Shown piece after piece: positions 18,001 to 30,599 of a stretch of DNA of 64,000 nt (the first letter of the stretch is position 1; the number at the start of each line of letters is the position of its first letter). Location of the stretch: NCBI GenBank assembly GCA_905147135.1, contig LR990048.1:6246563-6310562 (forward strand). Reading direction: 5' to 3'. Both the position numbers and the translations under genes were made by a program. The notes under the pieces are model-generated. The model saw only the letters and a program-made list of their open reading frames with translations. It was not told the origin of the DNA and did no database searches. Source of the stretch: Blastobasis lacticolella. Lineage: Eukaryota; Arthropoda; Insecta; Lepidoptera; Blastobasidae.

Positions 18001-21000
18001 ACCCCTTACACTCATGGGTGTCGTACAAGGCGACTAATGTTTTCGAGGCAAACGATCTAACGTTTCCGTAGACTGCAAAATGTGCAGCAGCGTTTTCCAT
18101 TGTTACGTTTAGAACACTGCGATCTCCAACCCGCCTGCCAAGCGTGGAGATTATGGCAATAACCTCCCCTTACGTAGGAGAAGCCCTAAGTCCTGCAGTG
18201 AACTGTTACGGGCTGTGATGATGAGGTGCAGGCGGCCAAATATTGTTCTTTTTATACCACTACAGTGGTAAACAAGCTTACGGCCCGCCTGATAGTAAGC
18301 TGACACAGCAGCCTATGGATGTGTGCAATACCAGGGGGGCATCACCAACCCAGTTGCCGACCAAAATTGTGGTATACCACTCTATGATTAAAATTCTGTC
18401 CGCCGCGCCGTCCCCATACTACACCGAAGCGTGTTGCGACATTCCGCTTGCGCACCATTGACAACTTCGCTCATAGTGTAGCCGTATCCATATGGAAAAA
18501 GCTACTAAATCGCGAGCTTTCGCTCGGTACATTCTCTGCGGCTTTATGGTGCTCGCAAACCGAGACCCATCTCACAACCATCCCATCAACCTTCAGAATT
18601 CCGACTACAACACAATCGGTTGCAGTCATAACTCTACCCGTAGCCTAACATTTACGACTTCAACAAATTCCTAGTCCACCACTCATTCCATTCTGTATAG
18701 CTAGGATCTACAACGGCGACTAAGATTTGACACCCTGATACGCCCAAGGACAAACTATTACTGTCTTGGAACACGCAACAAAAATTAAGCAAAAGGAGTA
18801 TTTAGGGATTTGAAACCGCTCGCATCCACGCAAGCGCTCGGGTTCGCTACTTGTCTCGTTTACACTTCTGGTAAGTTGCTAGAGACAGAAGTGACAGGCA
18901 TTAGAAAGCTAATTCTAGTTATTGATAATTTGGACACCAAAACAGGCATCCAGGTTAGCAGTTCTTATATGTAGATTAGAGTGAGCGTAGAGTGCTATCC
19001 TCACCTAGGCTGCGCTCTCGCGATGAGACTGTTGATGGTGGGCGCGTCGCGCACGGAGAGCGCGGGCGTGGGCGTGGGCGTGGCGGGCGTGGGCGCGGCG
19101 CGGGCCCCCACCGACAGGTCCACGCCGCCGCCGGCGCGCGCGTACGCCAACAACTCCTCAGGGCGCAGCTTCTCTGTAAGGCGGCGTGGGGGTGAGCGAT
19201 CAAGGGTTTTTCTACAACGCTCCCAGTCAGTGTTTCCTTTGGACTATGACATGGGATCGTTCAAGAGGCGAAGGAGTAAGGTAGCTGGCCGAGCAGGAGT
19301 GTGTATTGTGACGTCAGCCCGCTAAGGGAGATTGCATATGGAACAACAGGATTTGTGGGTGTTAAAAGCGCTCACGCCCAAAGAGCCATCGGCAAGTAAG
19401 CGTGCGCATCACCCGTGATTAGGTCTGAGGCGGTCCGGATGACCGAGAGGTCGATAGGACCCTGGGTGGAGGTGGGTTAGGTATATTAGAGGTCTCAGGT
19501 ATATCAGAGGCAACGCATTGGTAACTCCCTGGTGTTGCTGATGTACATGGGCGGCGGTGACCACTTTCCATCGGGTGGCCCAATTGCCTGTTTGTCTGCC
19601 TTATAACATAAAAAAAACGTTTTTGTAGAATGTCATATCGTGGAGAACAGATTTGCCAGTTTCTTTATGTCGGCATCGTCAACGGTTAGCAAGAATACAT
19701 GTCGAATTGTCTTACGAGATGGGTTTCTTTTGATTGTATGTGACGTCAATCAATTATAGCGTATTTTTTTACATTAATAAGAATGAAATGCAGATGATAA
19801 AAAATATGTAGATATACTATGAGCCCTATTTCTAAGTAGGTGTTTTTATGCGCGATAAAGACATGAAATATACAAGATTTGGCATTTGCACATGTGAAGT
19901 TTTGTGTAACTAAGGTGGCAAAATGGCCTGAATGATGGTAAGTAGTCACCGCTGCCTATGGACGTTTGCAACACCATTGACGTGTTGCCGATCTCGTATA
20001 AAACATTTTCACCCCTTTCTCAAAGAACTCAATGTTGTACTCTCCAGGGAGCTCATTCCACAACCTTTGGATATTGACACAAACATGATTATTTATTATA
20101 TTCCGCTTACCTATTATTGATACTGACTGTACCACAAAAATAAGTGCAGGCAGACCGCAAATTTGAAAGTCAATTTCCTTAACTCAGTGGTTATACGCAG
20201 ACATTTTGCCGTACATAACAGAAAACACCTTTTCCGATCTAAAGTTCATACCGAATACAAACAAAGCAGGCAGGAATAATTGAAATTAAACTTGAACTGC
20301 ATATCAAACAAATCGTTACAAGATTACGCTCATCAATTGGTACAAGTTTCACTTCACTTTTACTACAAGGCGCCATAATAAGTCAATTATATTCAAATCA
20401 GGAAAAACAAGAATTTCATACGAATACATGATCAAGTGATCGCTTTGTAGATTGTAGTACTGTTTGTTTGATTTGTACCATAGCGTAATTTGTAAGAGTG
20501 CTTATTACAAATATAGGTATATAAAACTAGCTGCCCGGCGCGACTTCGTTCGCATTGTTTTCGTTTAATAATATCTACCGGTCCCCACCTATCATACGAT
20601 ATTTTTTTTTCTTTAAAACAAACTATGTCCTGGCAATAACAAACACAACAAAAAAGAATTAGATAGGTTTTTTATTTGGAATTATTCAAGTGTGTTCTGA
20701 AGTTATGAGCGAATTGTGTTATGATGATTATGTTATGACCCTTATTAAAGCCTTTATCATGCACGTCAAATACTGTAGGAACTTACCGCGCCTTCATCTT
20801 ACAACAGCAGGCCACTGACACTGCACGATGTCTGCCGCGTTAAGTACCTACAACGCGCTAAGGCTCATGTCATAAGTATCTAGTATTCTTCTACTAGGCT
20901 TCATAAGTAATTCAGAAGTTCAGGGCTTTCTAAACTTCTGAAATATTATTATTATTCCCTGTATATCCCCGTTTTGTTTCTTACTCGACGCATCCCACAC

Positions 21001-24000
21001 TAATTGTTAAGAAAAGTCTCAAAGACTGCACACCTCACGATTGTAGAGGTGCTTGGCATTTAAAAAGCCACGACCTAGACGACTTCCAACATACGGTGCG
21101 TAGTGAGCAGAAGATGGGGCTTTCTATCCAGGGCGTCCAACTCTCGTTTGACCCCAACCTTAGTATGCCAAATGAGTATGTGAGCAGAGCTCCTACAATG
21201 CATCACTCAAGCATTGAAGGAGCACACCTTGTTGATACCCGACAAAAGACTATTAAGTACTTTTGTTACACCCTCGTCCACGATACCCAAAGACTGTAAC
21301 ATACCAAAGTATTTGTAAGTTTCGGCTTCAGACAGTAATCTGAAAGACATCGTCTCGGAAAGTTGCAAATTTGTTGTATTTGCAACTTTCCCCCGCTGCA
21401 CGTGCATGTCCGCACACTTATTTAAACCAAACTCCATTTGGAATGATGGAATCACTGGAAATTTGTTAGTATTATTATTTGGAGCCATCAGCCTCCCGAT
21501 GCAGGGCAAAGGCCTGTCTCCCATTTTTCCACTATTTTTAGCCAGTGCTTTCCACTCATTTCACGTGAGTCGAGCCAATATTTATATAACATTTTTGAGT
21601 TGCAACGGACCATGTAAAACATTCGAGTAGTCAGTTACGACTCGCAACCGACCACATCCGGTCCGATGGGAATAACCCCCTTCTCAGTGCTTGGCCTACA
21701 AATCAGGAGCATTTGGGCAACATGGCTGGCCCAGTCCCATTTCGAATAAAATTTAATAACATAAATGGTGTACTAATTGCCGTGTTAACTAAACTTAGGA
21801 ATCGCCCAAGTTGTTTCTTATCTCAATTTGGACATTGCTGATTAGCTAAAACTAGTTAAGATGGAACTTCGGCGATTCTTAAGTTTAGTGAAAACAGCCA
21901 TAAGGGAGTGTAGCTTCTCCACTTATACAAGTATTCTGTGAAAACAAGTTGTAGTACAATGAACTCACCTCTGGCAGGTCCCAAGTGTGGGTACAATTCG
22001 CCTTTGACATCTCCCGGCGACGGCGTGTGTCTGTAACATACGACGGTAGGTTTTAACTGTCATCCCATTACCTGTACTACTAAATATAGTTCATTCGCGT
22101 TAAGAAAATGGTGAGTAAAGTTGTTATTAGAGTTGAGCAATAATTCAAACAATTTATATAAAATAAAAATATTAAGTTTATTAATGAATCAAAATTAACT
22201 TAATTGTCTCAAATTAAAAATAAAGTGTTTATTGTGTCGACGTTCAATAAGTGTGTTGTATATACATATATTGAATAAAATATTTGATTCTGATTCTGTG
22301 TCAAGGATATCCCTTTGCTAAGCAGCCAGTCTAGAATTTACTGTTTATACCACCCGGCAAGGTATCAATTTTTATTATTTTATGCCTTCCACTGGTCACT
22401 GAAATTAGCTTTTTAATTCGTTGCGACCCGATTGGTCGCGGGGCGGGGCTAGGGAAAGCGGAAAACGAAGACTAACTATTTTCTTAACGCGAATGAAGTA
22501 TGGACTTTCTTTTATTGACCTATTTATCTGAGACATAACCCGCGTAGTTAGAAAACCGCGAAATGAAACAGAGAATTAGAAAATTCCAAATACAACAACA
22601 AATATCTACTTTATTGCTATACAGCATACGAGTTGGCTTGAGATAATGGCAAAAAACCGACACATGTCCGCTAATTATGTACATAAGTTATGTTTGTATG
22701 GTAATTGATTAGCGTGTAGACGAGAATTTAACAGTTCTTTTGATTTTGTAAGATGACATATATCCTTTAGTTATAGGACATATTAAAAATAGAATAGGTA
22801 ACTGTTAGCTCAATTTCGATATCCTATTATCTTGTTCGATTTTAATATACAACCACTGACTTAGCTATGATAGCCTAGTAGTAAAGATATGTATTATGAA
22901 CAAAATGGCATTTTAGTTGTTTCAGCTATTTTTAGCTCAAGTGGATATGCGATTTATGCGGGTTTTAATTACTGAAAACCTCGCTGTAAATTCGTCGTAG
23001 AAAAGAACATTATAATTTATATGTATGTATAGTAATTATTATATAAAATATATCGTCACGGAGGGTCAATTGGCACCCAAAACTGTTCAGCCAGGCTCAG
23101 GATTCCCCCAGCGGAAGACTTTGGTCTATCTCGTTTCGCCAACGGTCCTAAGAGGCACACTTAACGAGTGGCGAACTTGTTGCGGTGCTTAAGTTCGATA
23201 TAATATGGAACAGTTCGCAAGAATTGCAGATACGTTGTCTTATCAATCACTGTGTAAGCCTGATAATGCCTTCAATTACATTGGTAAATTAATCCTTCAA
23301 ATCGAAACAAAACTGTTGCTTGGCAGCAAAAGATAATACGACGATCCAGCCATATCCTTTATACAAGTCAAACACAGGTTTTGAAGAAAAAGTTGTGTAT
23401 TGTTTTTTTCGTATGCCCTGGACCGTGTGCACATTGAGACATGTATCACGCAACCATGGTCATCTTAACATTTAAAAATCCCACATTAAAATTAAAATGC
23501 AATGTCTAACAAGAACAGCAAAATGTACACAGCTACTAGAGTCTGTAGTCTGTGAGTCTGAGCAGAGAGAGTGTACTTGGTCTAACAGCTAAGGTAGCCT
23601 AACAGCTAAGTATCACACACTTGGGTTCTTCTCATCTTTTTCAATGCATATTATATGTCTGCTTCATGCATTAGAGGATGTCGTATAAAGTGACTACGGA
23701 CTTAACGAGAAAATGTGCAGCATTTTTAAGACTGTGATCGCATACCCCGCCTGCCAATCGTGAAGATTTTTTTTTTCAGTTTATTGTAAACATGAAACTT
23801 TGAGGAAAAATACAGAGTTATAGATGACGCAACAGGCAGGATTATGGTAGTACCCTGTGCATATATGGAGGATGTGTCTAACGAAATATCTCTAAGTAGA
23901 CTCTGTTAGGATTTTACGACCCAAACCAAGGAAGACGACGGCGATAATTTTTTACATTTTACATAATAAGATCCTTCATCGGGAGGTGTAACAGAGATAT

Positions 24001-27000
24001 TTGTCGGTTACAAATTGTCGCATGTCCAAATTCTAACGTTACTAAAATTGACCTTAAAACATTGCTATTAAAACATGGCCAAACTCACCTTAGCAAGTGC
24101 TTGTCGGGAGGCGTCGGCGTGTGTCGGTAGAGCTCCGGCGGGGTGGCCGTGTGGCGGAACACCGAGTTTGCGCCCGCCGCTTTCATCGCCTGCAATTGCA
24201 ACAGACCCTACGGTAGTACAGTAAGGCGGGCGTTAGTAATGTGTATAGTTATGAGTGTGTTTTCTATAATAAAGGGAGGCAAATGAGCGGGTCACCTTGG
24301 CTTCGAGATCGCAAATTTGCTAATGGCTCGATTAAATTGTAATTGGATAATCGCAGCTCAATCCTAGTTTGACACGCTTTCGGTATTCTGCTACTAACAA
24401 AAGACCAATAAAATTCGATTGGTTTTCGATTTGTGCTAGAATCGTATATGTACGCAAAAAAAACGGAAAATGAAATAAATTAAAGCAAATCAATCGTGCA
24501 ATTTTCACGTTCATTTGTTCAGTCTCTTGGTAAGTAGATTTTAGAAGGCGAGCCTCGAAGGCTAGGAGCGCGTCGATTGAGAGTTGATTCGATTATGACT
24601 CCACTGCGCTTTTGATTTTTGCATAAATACCCAATTTGTCTCGAGTAATCGAATTGTAGTCGAATTGTGAGATAACTAAAAATAGCGGACATGATGCCCT
24701 GATGGAATGTGATCACAGCCGCTCATAGACACTCGCAACACTGGGAGTCGCTGATACGGTGCCTGCTTTTGGAAACATATGGGCTCGTTTCTTGAAGTTT
24801 ATTCAGGTGTGTTTTAAACCCCGACGCAAAAGGGGTGTAATAAATACTTGTGTATTTGTGGGTCTGTTCGGTCTGTAGCATCGTAGCTCCCGATCGGATG
24901 CGCTGATTTCGATTCGGTTTTCTTTAAAAACTCGAGAGGGTTCATAACTTTGTAGAGCTCGTCTAATCTAAAATGACGCGCCCCACTATCGCATTAACGC
25001 ACACAAGCAAGTTTAAAATATGGACGCAATACATATACAAATGCCGTTGTAATTGGCCATTCAGTTGCCGGTGAGATTCAAACACGTAGGAACACGCGTC
25101 GTTCATTGGCTCCCACACAGATGAAGTGTCGTTATCAATATTTGCACTCACACATCGAAATCAACTAACTAAGTAGTGGGGCGCGTCATCTTAGACTAGA
25201 CGAGCTCTACCAATAAATCGGTTCAGTAATTTAGTGTAGTGAGCATTGGAGAGGGTTCCGACACCAGTCGGATAGGTTGTGTAATGGAAAAACTGGTCTT
25301 AACGCCTGGTGGAGCAATGTGGTGGTCTACACTCTACGGGCAAGAGGCGCGGTATTTGTATGTAGCTTGGCGAGACGAGATCAGTGAATAGAGAATGGAA
25401 TACAAACAGAAAGTGAAACTATAATGTACGAAAGTGGCATATAAGCAGTGTGCCAAGTACCAAACCAGATATTGACAGGGCATGAAAAGACAGCTATCTA
25501 GCTTCACTATTAAAATTATTATGTAATAAATATGTATAACGCTCAAAAATATCTGAACGATTTACGAAATATGTGTGTATCATTTAATAATGTTTAATCA
25601 GATGTCTCTACTTTGTTGATTGAGGTAGCAAATGGCATGTGCTTAAATTTTTTTGCGTTTTAATCTACAATCTAGTATTATTATAAACACAATGTGGTAA
25701 AACAATAACATATTTAGTAACTAGTAAGTGTAACAAATTCTAAGAAAAAATTGTTTCACAAATAAAGTTGAACAAAACAAATTGGATTTGTGTTGTTCTG
25801 GGTGATTTATTTATAATGCCACAATTCAATAAATTAAACAATATTTGTTTTCATTACCAAGTTTGTTTAAGATAATACTGGTTAGTTTTATCTAGGACTC
25901 TTCATCTCTTATTTATTTAAATTAAATGCAAACTTACAGACATAATCCAAAGCGTTTACATTTAACATTTAAAAACATAATTCATATTTCATAAGAAAAA
26001 AAAATATATAAATGAATTCATTATATAAATCAATTGTATCACTACATTAATACAATAAAATAAAATAAAATACAATACATTAAGATATACAGACACATTG
26101 ACAATTTAAGGTTGAGGTTGGATTTGAATTGCAGGAACTGAATTGATGACCCCTACAAATATGTAACAGCTATACCTTGATGTCTCAATTAGCAGTTATA
26201 AAACAAATTTTATTTTGCAATGTTAAATTAAAATTTAAGCCAATTAAGTTATTTTATCTAATTTGTCTGCATTCTGTTCTATGACTATGAAGAGAGGGTT
26301 GGTGGTATGGTGTCATGGCTTTATTGAAGGATGTTCCAGTGACCATCATCTATAAAATCCTAGTATCTGTTGTCCTTCAGCTTTTCAAAAGAGTCAAATT
26401 ACATGCATAGCATATTGATAGCCTTCAATGTAGTAGTATATCATGTGCAACTGAGAATATACAAAAATTTTATCTCATCTGATGGATCATGATGATGGAT
26501 GTCGTAGCAAGCTCGGCTAGAAGATACCTATTCACTCTTAACTACAGAACCTCAAGGTTGTAATTTTTGGAGGACAGTGATGCAGGCAGAGAGTTACTAA
26601 TGTGTTATCATGTATGTAGTCGCTGCTTACCGCTGTGGGATACAGGTGGGAGTGTGTAAGTATGTATGTATATATACCTGCAAGGGGTCCGGTGGCGAGG
26701 GCGCGGGCGGGTGGTACAGGTGGGGCGGGGGTGTGGGCGTGTGCCATGTTAGCCCACGCTCCGAAGACAAGTGCGCTTGCGGCGCCCGGCTCAGGAACGA
26801 CGCCACCTGCAACTGCATATTTGGCACCTCTTACATTCATCATCATCGTCATCTTCTGAGCTGTCAGTCCCGACTTCTGCCAGACTCCGCTTTCCTACTT
26901 TTTCTTCTCCAACATTGTTTGCCTGATTCTGGGCACCCTCATGTCGTAAGCTGTTAGCATCTCTCACATTATAGTTAGTTAGTTTAGTAGTTTTCCTGTC

Positions 27001-28173
27001 TGATGAGTCCTGGGTTAGATTGTTTTTTTTTTTTGGAAAATATTTCTCAATGTTATTTGTCCCAAATGCCAAAGCCAAACCAACACTTTATTTCTAATAT
27101 TTAAAGTACTTAGGCTTGAAATGTACATATTTAATCATCTAAATCAACATCTGGCTATCTACAATTTTTTTTTAAATAAGGCAGAATAACAGGTGTGTTA
27201 TCACTGGGAAAATAAGTTTTTATGTTATGTGGTAGGTAGACACAGATGGAAAGTAGCAAATGTGGCAAAGTTAATTTCTGACATTGCTTTGGCTTCATAT
27301 GCTAAAAATTTTTAAAATATTGGAACTTGAATAAAGAGAAAGGTACCCAATTAGATCTTTAGACTAATTGATGCTAGGTTAAATTATATTCTATGTCAAA
27401 CTTTACAAATAAAACATTTTCAAAGTAAAATAATAAACAAGTGTTTCTTTGTAGCTTTATGTAGCTATAAGTATACTGTTAGAGTTAGCATTTATAAAAA
27501 AAATAAAAAAAATGAAATTACTTCAAACCAAATTCAGTAATTAGCTAATGAATGATGATATAGGAACCTATGTGTTGAACACAGTAAAAATAATACAGAT
27601 TTACTGATTCTGATTTTCATATACAGTTTTATAATTTACCTACTACCTACTGTAATAGTGGATATTTACAGTTAATTCTAAAGTGTTTTAAACAAATTTT
27701 ACACAATAACATTACTGTAATAATATTCTTAAACTAAATTAAACAATGTTGTGCTCCAATGGTTATCTATAACAACTTCTTCCTTCCTTTACACAAACAC
27801 CCAATCATGTGTGGGTTACACATGTACTCACCTACTAACTAGCATTCAATGTAAACAGCTGATCAAGTACATAATGCAAAACTTACCTGGTTTTTGTTTG
27901 ATAGAGAAAGTTATGTTGTATTCAATTCAAATTATTGATGTAATGTAATATACATTTTGTTTGACTGTTTTTACAATAAATTGTTGTTCCCAGATTAGCT
28001 AATTAAATGAATTTTAGGTGTATCATAATAAATAAGGGATAGGTTATGATGGTATTGTAGTGAAACAAAACAAGACCAATAAGCACCACCTGCAAGGGGC
28101 TCCATCCGGCGCCTAGCTGAGACTGTCGTCCGTTGGGGTTGTGCTGCGATCCGCCAGACATATTTGAGGGCAT
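15072..28173 (-). CDS. RAI1/TCF20-like extended-PHD chromatin protein, nine exons
   Basis: Exons in transcript order are 28173-28090, 26806-26678, 24189-24089, 22030-21969, 19173-19005, 17921-17801, 17309-16341, 16016-15730 and 15366-15072. All introns are GT-AG. The total is 2217 nt, giving 738 residues plus stop, with phase kept at every junction. Residues 1-222 are Pro/His-rich with HTPTPP and HTPSP repeats. Residues 223-545, one exon, are an acidic/basic low-complexity region with KRKRK and a long Lys/Arg block that should act as nuclear localisation signals. Residues 611-736 form a C2HC plus extended PHD: WLCAFCQRG, then LGDLFGPY, then CEVWFHETCGVWAP, CGSCG and a closing LCPRH. This layout is that of RAI1 and TCF20, nucleosome-binding transcription regulators. 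A second start, four residues in, is possible. Coding exons are much richer in GC than the introns. Confidence 0.85.
17400..17690 (-). mobile_element. Family B SINE in an intron of the PHD gene
   Basis: The plus strand shows gagcgacagccatctgacct, ggttacacattcagtcgcc, catcacgatgttttccctca and the decayed head near 17625-17690. The orientation is minus, as for the copy at 12640. Confidence 0.7.
17973..18225 (+). repeat. Family A repeat, near-complete copy
   Basis: It begins gtgtggtgtccggc and runs through cttacactcatgggtgtcgt, gatctccaacccgcctgcc and gttacgggctgtgatgatga. It lies just left of exon 6 of the PHD gene, inside the intron. Confidence 0.75.
18245..18370 (-). repeat. LINE 3' end fragment
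   Basis: taccactacagtggtaaacaagcttacggc and cagcctatggatgtgtgcaa match 35612-35698 and 19905-20060. These are short minus-strand 3' ends of a CR1-group LINE. Confidence 0.5.
19215..19610 (+). repeat. LINE 3' end split by about 210 bp of foreign sequence
   Basis: agtgtttcctttggactatg and gggatcgttcaagagg match the LINE at 34160. The match resumes at about 19481 with ggtatattagaggtctcagg, gcaacgcattggtaactccc, gttgctgatgtacatgggcg and the terminal cctgtttgtctgccttataa. The stretch 19271-19480 is absent from the other copies and carries no clear boundary repeats. Confidence 0.6.
19905..20075 (-). repeat. LINE 3' end fragment
   Basis: It contains aaggtggcaaaatggcctga, agtcaccgctgcctatggac and cagggagctcattccacaac, common to CR1-group 3' ends elsewhere in the window. 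Confidence 0.5.
20076..21090. other. Intron sequence, largely unassigned
   Basis: No exon was found. A short common repeat start, agctgcccggcgcgacttcg, is at about 20530; similar text occurs near 34455. The rest is AT-rich. Confidence 0.35.
21096..21430 (-). pseudogene. Non-LTR reverse transcriptase fragment
   Basis: The minus strand encodes FGLNKCADMHVQRGKV, then LLSEAETYKYFGM and VLNSLLSGINKV. This is the segment after the YADD box in a lepidopteran non-LTR polyprotein (the K-Y-L-G-M motif). It is short and decayed. Confidence 0.6.
21470..21560. repeat. Short interspersed repeat piece
   Basis: gatgcagggcaaaggcctgt is the conserved core of a common lepidopteran LINE/SINE tail. A relative, ctgcaggacgtccactgctg, lies near 46410. 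Confidence 0.4.
22031..23690. other. Intron of the PHD gene without recognisable content
   Basis: AT-rich. One piece, 23050-23160 (cgtcacggagggtcaattgg to acggtcctaagaggca), shares words with 43838-43880 and 44565-44630, indicating another dispersed repeat. Confidence 0.35.
23690..23885 (+). repeat. Family A remnant interrupted by a LINE 3' end
   Basis: gtcgtataaagtgactacgg, gtgcagcatttttaagactg and ccccgcctgccaatcgtgaa are family A. At about 23768 a poly-T start and tttattgtaaacatga..gacgcaacaggcagg intervene, and family A resumes at attatgg. The insert is the same LINE end as 50581-50917. Confidence 0.5.
24955..25207. mobile_element. MITE with 33-bp inverted ends and TA duplication, copy 1
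   Basis: The ends gagctcgtctaatctaaaat and its inverted partner, both leading to gcgccccacta, are flanked by TA on each side, the Tc1/mariner pattern. A second copy in the opposite orientation is at 59222-59463. No coding capacity. Confidence 0.85.
25210..26677. other. Intron of the PHD gene, AT-rich, nothing recognised
   Basis: No exon, tRNA or clear repeat was seen. A microsatellite-like aaataaaataaaatac run is near 26055. Confidence 0.4.
26807..28089. other. First intron of the PHD gene
   Basis: AT-rich. No exon was found between the 28090 donor and the 26806 acceptor. Confidence 0.4.
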
Positions 28174-29036
28174 ACGAGACACTAACTTCGACAAGTCCAA
28201 CACTCCGTCTCTTCAGGGACAACCCCCTCAATCCACCATAATGATGCCGGCAACTTCCAAGCCTTCACCCGCGTAACTGCGCTCCCTTACGACGTGTACA
28301 GAAAATTATGATACGTTTTCAGACACATATGTTACGATACTAAGGATCCACTGAATTCCGTAAATATCCTAGGAGTAGGACAACACTTTTTCACAGTCTT
28401 GGATCACAAAATCAAAGGATATTCAAGTTTATTTGTAGTGTGGTGTGGTGATCACGAATTTGATGCTCACTTCGCGTGACATTTTGGACGCGTTTATATT
28501 TTAAAATTATGCACATTCGCGGTAAACTGGTTGTTGATTGTGGTAAATAGAGTATTGATTGTAGTATATCACAGGAAAAAAACTTGGATTTCTCTATCAC
28601 GATTTCAAAAAACCCAGATTTCATAAAACTTGAAGCGAATTCACCTTCAACAATGGTGGCCGATTGCGATTTCAAAGCAAATATAGCGCCATCTTGTGGT
28701 GTATTTTGAAACTGTATGATAAAACAGTTCAGCGGAAGTTTATTATCTCTTGTCTATGGTATAAAAACGAAACCGGTTTCCAACATTATTTCCAAATTAT
28801 TGTATATTTCTTGCGTAGAGTAAGTAAATTAAATTACTCTAAATACTTACCATACACATAGCATCGTAATTATTTAGGTCTTAACTTCGGTGAATAAATT
28901 TCTCTCTTTTTGCAACACTTTTGTCCGTTGTCATAGCAACGGTTTGTTTTGATTACAAAATGTCAAACAATTAAACGTCAATCTGTTTCGAAAACGAAAA
29001 ATCTTTCAATTTAATGAAAAGATAAGCTGATTATCA
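28174..29036. promoter_or_regulatory. Shared divergent promoter region, PHD gene (-) and B9D1 (+)
   Basis: 863 bp separate the two start codons. No TATA box was evident at either end. Part of it will be 5' UTR of both genes. Bidirectionality is inferred from geometry alone. Confidence 0.5.
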
Positions 29037-30258
29037 ATGAAAGAAGGAGAAATAACAAAGTTCCTAGTGTCCTTTAGCGGTCAGGTGGAATGTATTATAT
29101 TTCCTGGTGGTATTTTTGATGACAATCTATACGTACAGTACGATATAGTTTGGGGTCCTGATTGGGAACCAGTTTCTGGGTTGACATCAGGAACTAGCCA
29201 GATGGGACGATGTGGTAGTGATCCAGAGAAAGTTGTCTTCAACCTACCGCTAGAGATTGTCTTCAGTAGCACTAACATTTCAGGATGTAAGTTGTTTCAC
29301 AGTTATTCAAGCTTTGTTAAGTGTTGTCAGAAATTTTCCATACTTTGTTACTCCAAGCCAGGTTATACATGTGTTAATCCAGGTTATAAACTATATGTGT
29401 GCCAAATTTCCTTTTGCGTGATTGAGTAACAAACTACAATCTTTCACATTTATATTACTTGATAACCACATTGAATCTCGGGAAATATTTTAGCCTATGT
29501 CGTATTCTGGACTATAAGCTATATTGCTGAGAAATTCCATCAAAATCCGTTCATGGTTTTGCGTGAAGGAGTAACAAACATCCAAATATCCTTACACATA
29601 TTCACATTCATAATATTAGTAGGATTATGGTCATTAGCTATGTTAACTACTAGTCGATCCATCATCGTCCACCCTTGCCCTTTTTGGTTATACCCCTAGG
29701 TGGGATCGGTATGCTATTAGCCATTATAAATGAACACAATATTTTAGGGCCTCAGGTGGTGCTTACTGTGCAGGCCCAGAACTTCATTTTTGGGGACTCC
29801 TTAAGAGGTTATGCAAGAACTTTTCTACCACCCACGACTGGGGTGAGGCATGTAGAAGCTCCGCTGGTACGACCACAGGCAGCCACTTTGCTAGGAGAAT
29901 GGATCACATGGCTGACAGGAAGGTGCCCTGAACTAAGTGATCCCAAAATGCTAGCAAGTGGAAAAGAGAACTATTGTAAGTATGGACTCTCTTCTCAGTG
30001 GCTTTATTTTATTACATTAATGCATGACTCGTAGATGTTATGTTCGACAGTTACCGCTGACCATCAGGTGGGCTGTCTACTACTCTACTTGTCACTGTTT
30101 AATACATCCTAACCATCAAGATATTTAGAAGTATTGCAATTGTTTCAGTGTTAAGAACAGAATCTTATGGAAGTGTTATACTGAACCTTTCAATGGTGTC
30201 CAAAGATCTCCGCAAACTGGGGTATGATAACCAACCATTTGTTTACAAGACTGACTAG
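29037..30258 (+). CDS. B9D1: B9 domain-containing protein 1, three exons
   Basis: Exons are 29037-29286, 29748-29975 and 30149-30258, with GT-AG introns. The total is 588 nt, giving 195 residues plus stop, close to the vertebrate length of about 204. B9D1 is part of the MKS/B9 complex at the ciliary transition zone, with B9D2 and MKS1. The B9 (C2-like) domain fills the protein. Exon 1 has GQVECIIFPGG, VWGPDWEPVSGL and a closing STNISG. Exon 2 begins WPQVVLTVQAQ, then GDSLRGYARTFLPP and TWLTGRCPELSDPKMLASG. Exon 3 has LRTESYGSVILNLSMV and KDLRKLGYD. The junction codon gg|t completes the conserved Gly-Trp-Pro-Gln. In insects ciliary genes act in sensory neurons and sperm; that context is inferred. 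Confidence 0.93.
29330..29640 (+). repeat. Dispersed repeat inside B9D1 intron 1
   Basis: tatgtgtgccaaatttcctt, catcaaaatccgttcatggt, gcgtgaaggagtaacaaaca and a final ataatattagtaggatt are stock phrases of a very common lepidopteran repeat. Related text is near 34555 and 11125. Confidence 0.6.
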
Positions 30259-30599
30259 AACTCCTTTGTGTGAAGTATTCAAGTAAGTCTGCTAAAGTCA
30301 ACTAGAAAGTCGGTGAAGTGTAGGTTCTGTTTAAGATTTGTTTTAAGTTTCTCATTTAATGTTTTGTTATGACTTATAATATTAATATGTAAAGATGACT
30401 GTAGTCGTAGAGTACCTATTTATGTTTAAAATACAAATTATACACACAGTATTTGGTATGTATTATTTTAACTATATCAGTAGGCATAGAAAAATAGATT
30501 TGCCATATAACAAACAGGCCAGGCTTAAGTTATATATAGGTACCTATATTCAGAACGGGTTGCCATATCATCACACGTCTCGCTCGCAACCCACGATAT

